Positions 6,250 to 7,607 of a DNA stretch of 7,607 nt are shown here, in pieces. A program made the translations under genes and the position numbers. The notes beneath the pieces were generated by a model that had not been told where the DNA came from, did not search any database, and worked only from the letters and a program-made list of their open reading frames with translations. Origin of the DNA: Spirochaetota bacterium (GTDB lineage Bacteria; Spirochaetota; Spirochaetia; SZUA-6); the NCBI GenBank assembly GCA_003641675.1, contig QNBI01000082.1, positions 1 to 7,607 of the forward strand. Direction: 5' to 3'. Position 1 is the first letter of the stretch, and each line of letters starts with the position of its first letter.

Positions 6250-7075
6250 GGCAAGGGGAAAGAAACTATTTCTTAAATTTCTATTCTATATTGTTATTAC
6301 AACGATAGTCGTACTGTGGGCTTTTCCCATTTTATGGATTATATTAAGTTCCTTAAAAACGGATAATCAGATAATTAGTCAGAACTTAATCTTTATCTTT
6401 AAGCCGACAATTGCAAACTATTACAAAATATTTACATCTCACAACTTTAATAGATTCCTGGTTAATAGTTCGCTTGTCGCCTTAGGAACTACAGTTATTG
6501 TTTTTCTAAGCGCATTCCCTGCTTCGTACAGTATGTCTCGGTATAAAACTGGTGGTGATACTATGAACCTTGGAATATTAGTTACAAGAATTGCACCTCC
6601 TGCAGCTGTACTAATGCCCTTTTTTATAATTTTTAGATATCTCAGTTTAATAAATACACTATGGGCCTTGATTCTTGTAAATATTTCTTTAAATCTCTCT
6701 TTTGCTCTACTGCTGCTAAGATCATTTATAGATGAAATTCCTGTCTCAATAGAGGAAGCTGCAGAAATAGAAGGTGCTAGCCTATTTCAAAGGCTAGTAC
6801 TTCTAATTTTCCCCTTAGCACGTAGTGGAATTATAACTACAAGTATATTTACATTTATTTTTACGTGGAATGAGTATTTGTTTGCTATGGTACTATGCTC
6901 TTCACAAAAGGTAAAAACATTACCTGTAGCTGCCGGTGACTTTGTAACAGCATATGCAATTGAATGGGGGCCTGTGTTTGCCTCCGGAACTTTAATTCTT
7001 TTGCCTATTCTTGTATTAACATTTTTTGTTCAGAAATACATAGTTAAAGGATTAACAATAGGAGCGGTAAAATGA
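6239..7075 (+). CDS. ABC sugar transporter permease, MalG/UgpE-like (CUT1)
   Basis: The 278-residue inner-membrane protein has about six hydrophobic segments. Its EAA loop is intact: SIEEAAEIEGASLFQRLVLL with Gly179 and FP at 191-192. Other MalG-family signs are TWNEYLFAM (209-217) and the C-terminal QKYIVKGLTIGAVK, the normal family ending, so the gene is complete. The ATG at 6239 overlaps the end of the previous permease by 11 bases, indicating translational coupling and matched amounts of the two subunits. A purine-rich GGGGGAAAG precedes it inside the upstream gene. The stop codon overlaps the next start in an ATGA. Confidence 0.93.
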   Translation: MYSRARGKKLFLKFLFYIVITTIVVLWAFPILWIILSSLKTDNQIISQNLIFIFKPTIANYYKIFTSHNFNRFLVNSSLVALGTTVIVFLSAFPASYSMSRYKTGGDTMNLGILVTRIAPPAAVLMPFFIIFRYLSLINTLWALILVNISLNLSFALLLLRSFIDEIPVSIEEAAEIEGASLFQRLVLLIFPLARSGIITTSIFTFIFTWNEYLFAMVLCSSQKVKTLPVAAGDFVTAYAIEWGPVFASGTLILLPILVLTFFVQKYIVKGLTIGAVK

Positions 7076-7607
7076 AAAAAGCAAGGGTTGGATTAATAGG
7101 AACCGGATTTATGGGGAAAGCTCATTCACTGTGTTATGCTTTGGATGAAAGGGTAGAATTAGCAGCAGTTTCTTCATTGGAAGAAGAAGTCGGACATAAA
7201 TTTGTTAATGATTTCGGTTATAGACGATATTCAAAGGAATGGAAAAACGTTGTAAATGATAATAGTATAGATATTATTGATATTACAGCCCCCAATTTTA
7301 TGCATGCTAAAATAGCAATAGAGGCTTCAAAAGCCGGTAAAGCTGTGATAATGGAAAAACCGCTTGCAATAAGCATGGAAGAAGCTGATGAATTAATGCA
7401 AACGGTTAGGGGAAATCATACCCTTGCTATGTATGCAGAAAATCGAAGGTTTGCACCGGTATTTAATCAATGCAGAAAAACGATAGCTTCTGGTGAAATA
7501 GGAGATATAAAGCTTTTTAGAATAAATGAACTGGGAAGCGGCCCCAAACATTCTGGGTGGTATTGGGACATTAAGAAAGCCGGCGGAGGAGCCTTAATTG
7601 ACCTGGG
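7072..7607 (+). CDS. Gfo/Idh/MocA-family oxidoreductase (3' truncated by window end)
   Basis: 178 full codons are visible and the frame runs off the window. The N-terminus is a Rossmann fold with VGLIGTGFMGKAHS (Gly10, Gly12, Gly15) for NAD(P) binding. IDIIDITAPNFMHAKIAIEA is followed by the family signature EKP (95-97), whose lysine is catalytic in characterised members. The substrate domain begins with NRRFAPVFNQ, then has GPKHSGWYWD and KKAGGGALIDLG, at the edge of the conserved block that normally carries the catalytic aspartate and histidine (Asp177 is visible, the histidine is beyond the window). Members oxidise or reduce sugars, inositols and sugar derivatives. The ATGA overlap with the permease gene shows it belongs to the operon, so it most likely acts on the imported compound. 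Family length is about 330-400 residues, so roughly half is present. Confidence 0.93.
   Translation, partial: MKKARVGLIGTGFMGKAHSLCYALDERVELAAVSSLEEEVGHKFVNDFGYRRYSKEWKNVVNDNSIDIIDITAPNFMHAKIAIEASKAGKAVIMEKPLAISMEEADELMQTVRGNHTLAMYAENRRFAPVFNQCRKTIASGEIGDIKLFRINELGSGPKHSGWYWDIKKAGGGALIDL

Noticed and set aside
6072..6308. 78-codon plus-strand open frame across the permease junction
   Set aside because: It overlaps two well-supported permease genes in another frame and has an implausible protein composition.
1..7607. CRISPR array, tRNA or rRNA genes, insertion sequence
   Set aside because: I saw no regularly spaced repeats, no cloverleaf-like stretches, no rRNA-like sequence and no transposase or terminal repeats.

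Overview
The window looks like chromosomal DNA of a low-GC spirochaete (Treponema/Spirochaeta-like). This is inferred from the AT-rich composition and from the sugar-binding protein at 3946-5220. Its signal peptide ends in a cysteine-less AAGSKEA-type junction, a style common in spirochaete ABC binding proteins. The rest of the gene content is generic and does not fix the species.

Left part (1-2142): the 3' part of a membrane protein with a PrsW-like end and a TPR-like tail; a 388-bp gap holding what looks like a decayed minus-strand gene (about 701-927); an HAD-superfamily hydrolase starting with TTG; and arfB, the GGQ ribosome-rescue peptidyl-tRNA hydrolase. These look like ordinary housekeeping or accessory genes. 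A second gene-poor stretch (2143-2626) holds short open frames that may be gene remnants, an inverted repeat, and the control region of the next operon.

Right part (2448-7607, running off the window): a carbohydrate-uptake operon, all on the plus strand. A consensus promoter (TTGACA, 17 bp, TATAAT) is followed at once by a near-perfect palindrome with the TTAGTT...AACTAA layout of XylR/ROK operators. Then come a ROK-family repressor, a family-1 solute-binding protein, a stem-loop, two CUT1-type permeases overlapping by 11 bp, and a Gfo/Idh/MocA oxidoreductase overlapping the second permease by an ATGA and cut by the window end. No ABC ATPase is present, so the importer probably borrows a shared MsmK/UgpC-type ATPase or has one downstream. 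The picture is ROK repression relieved by a sugar or sugar derivative, import, then NAD(P)-dependent oxidation of the sugar. The substrate cannot be read from the sequence.

The points most worth a second look are the promoter/operator pair, a one-base mismatch between the only good Shine-Dalgarno/ATG and the repressor reading frame, the loss of both the ROK zinc cluster and the kinase phosphate motif, and the minus-strand gene that two single-base removals would make whole. I did not find a clearly new multi-gene system; the operon type is known.
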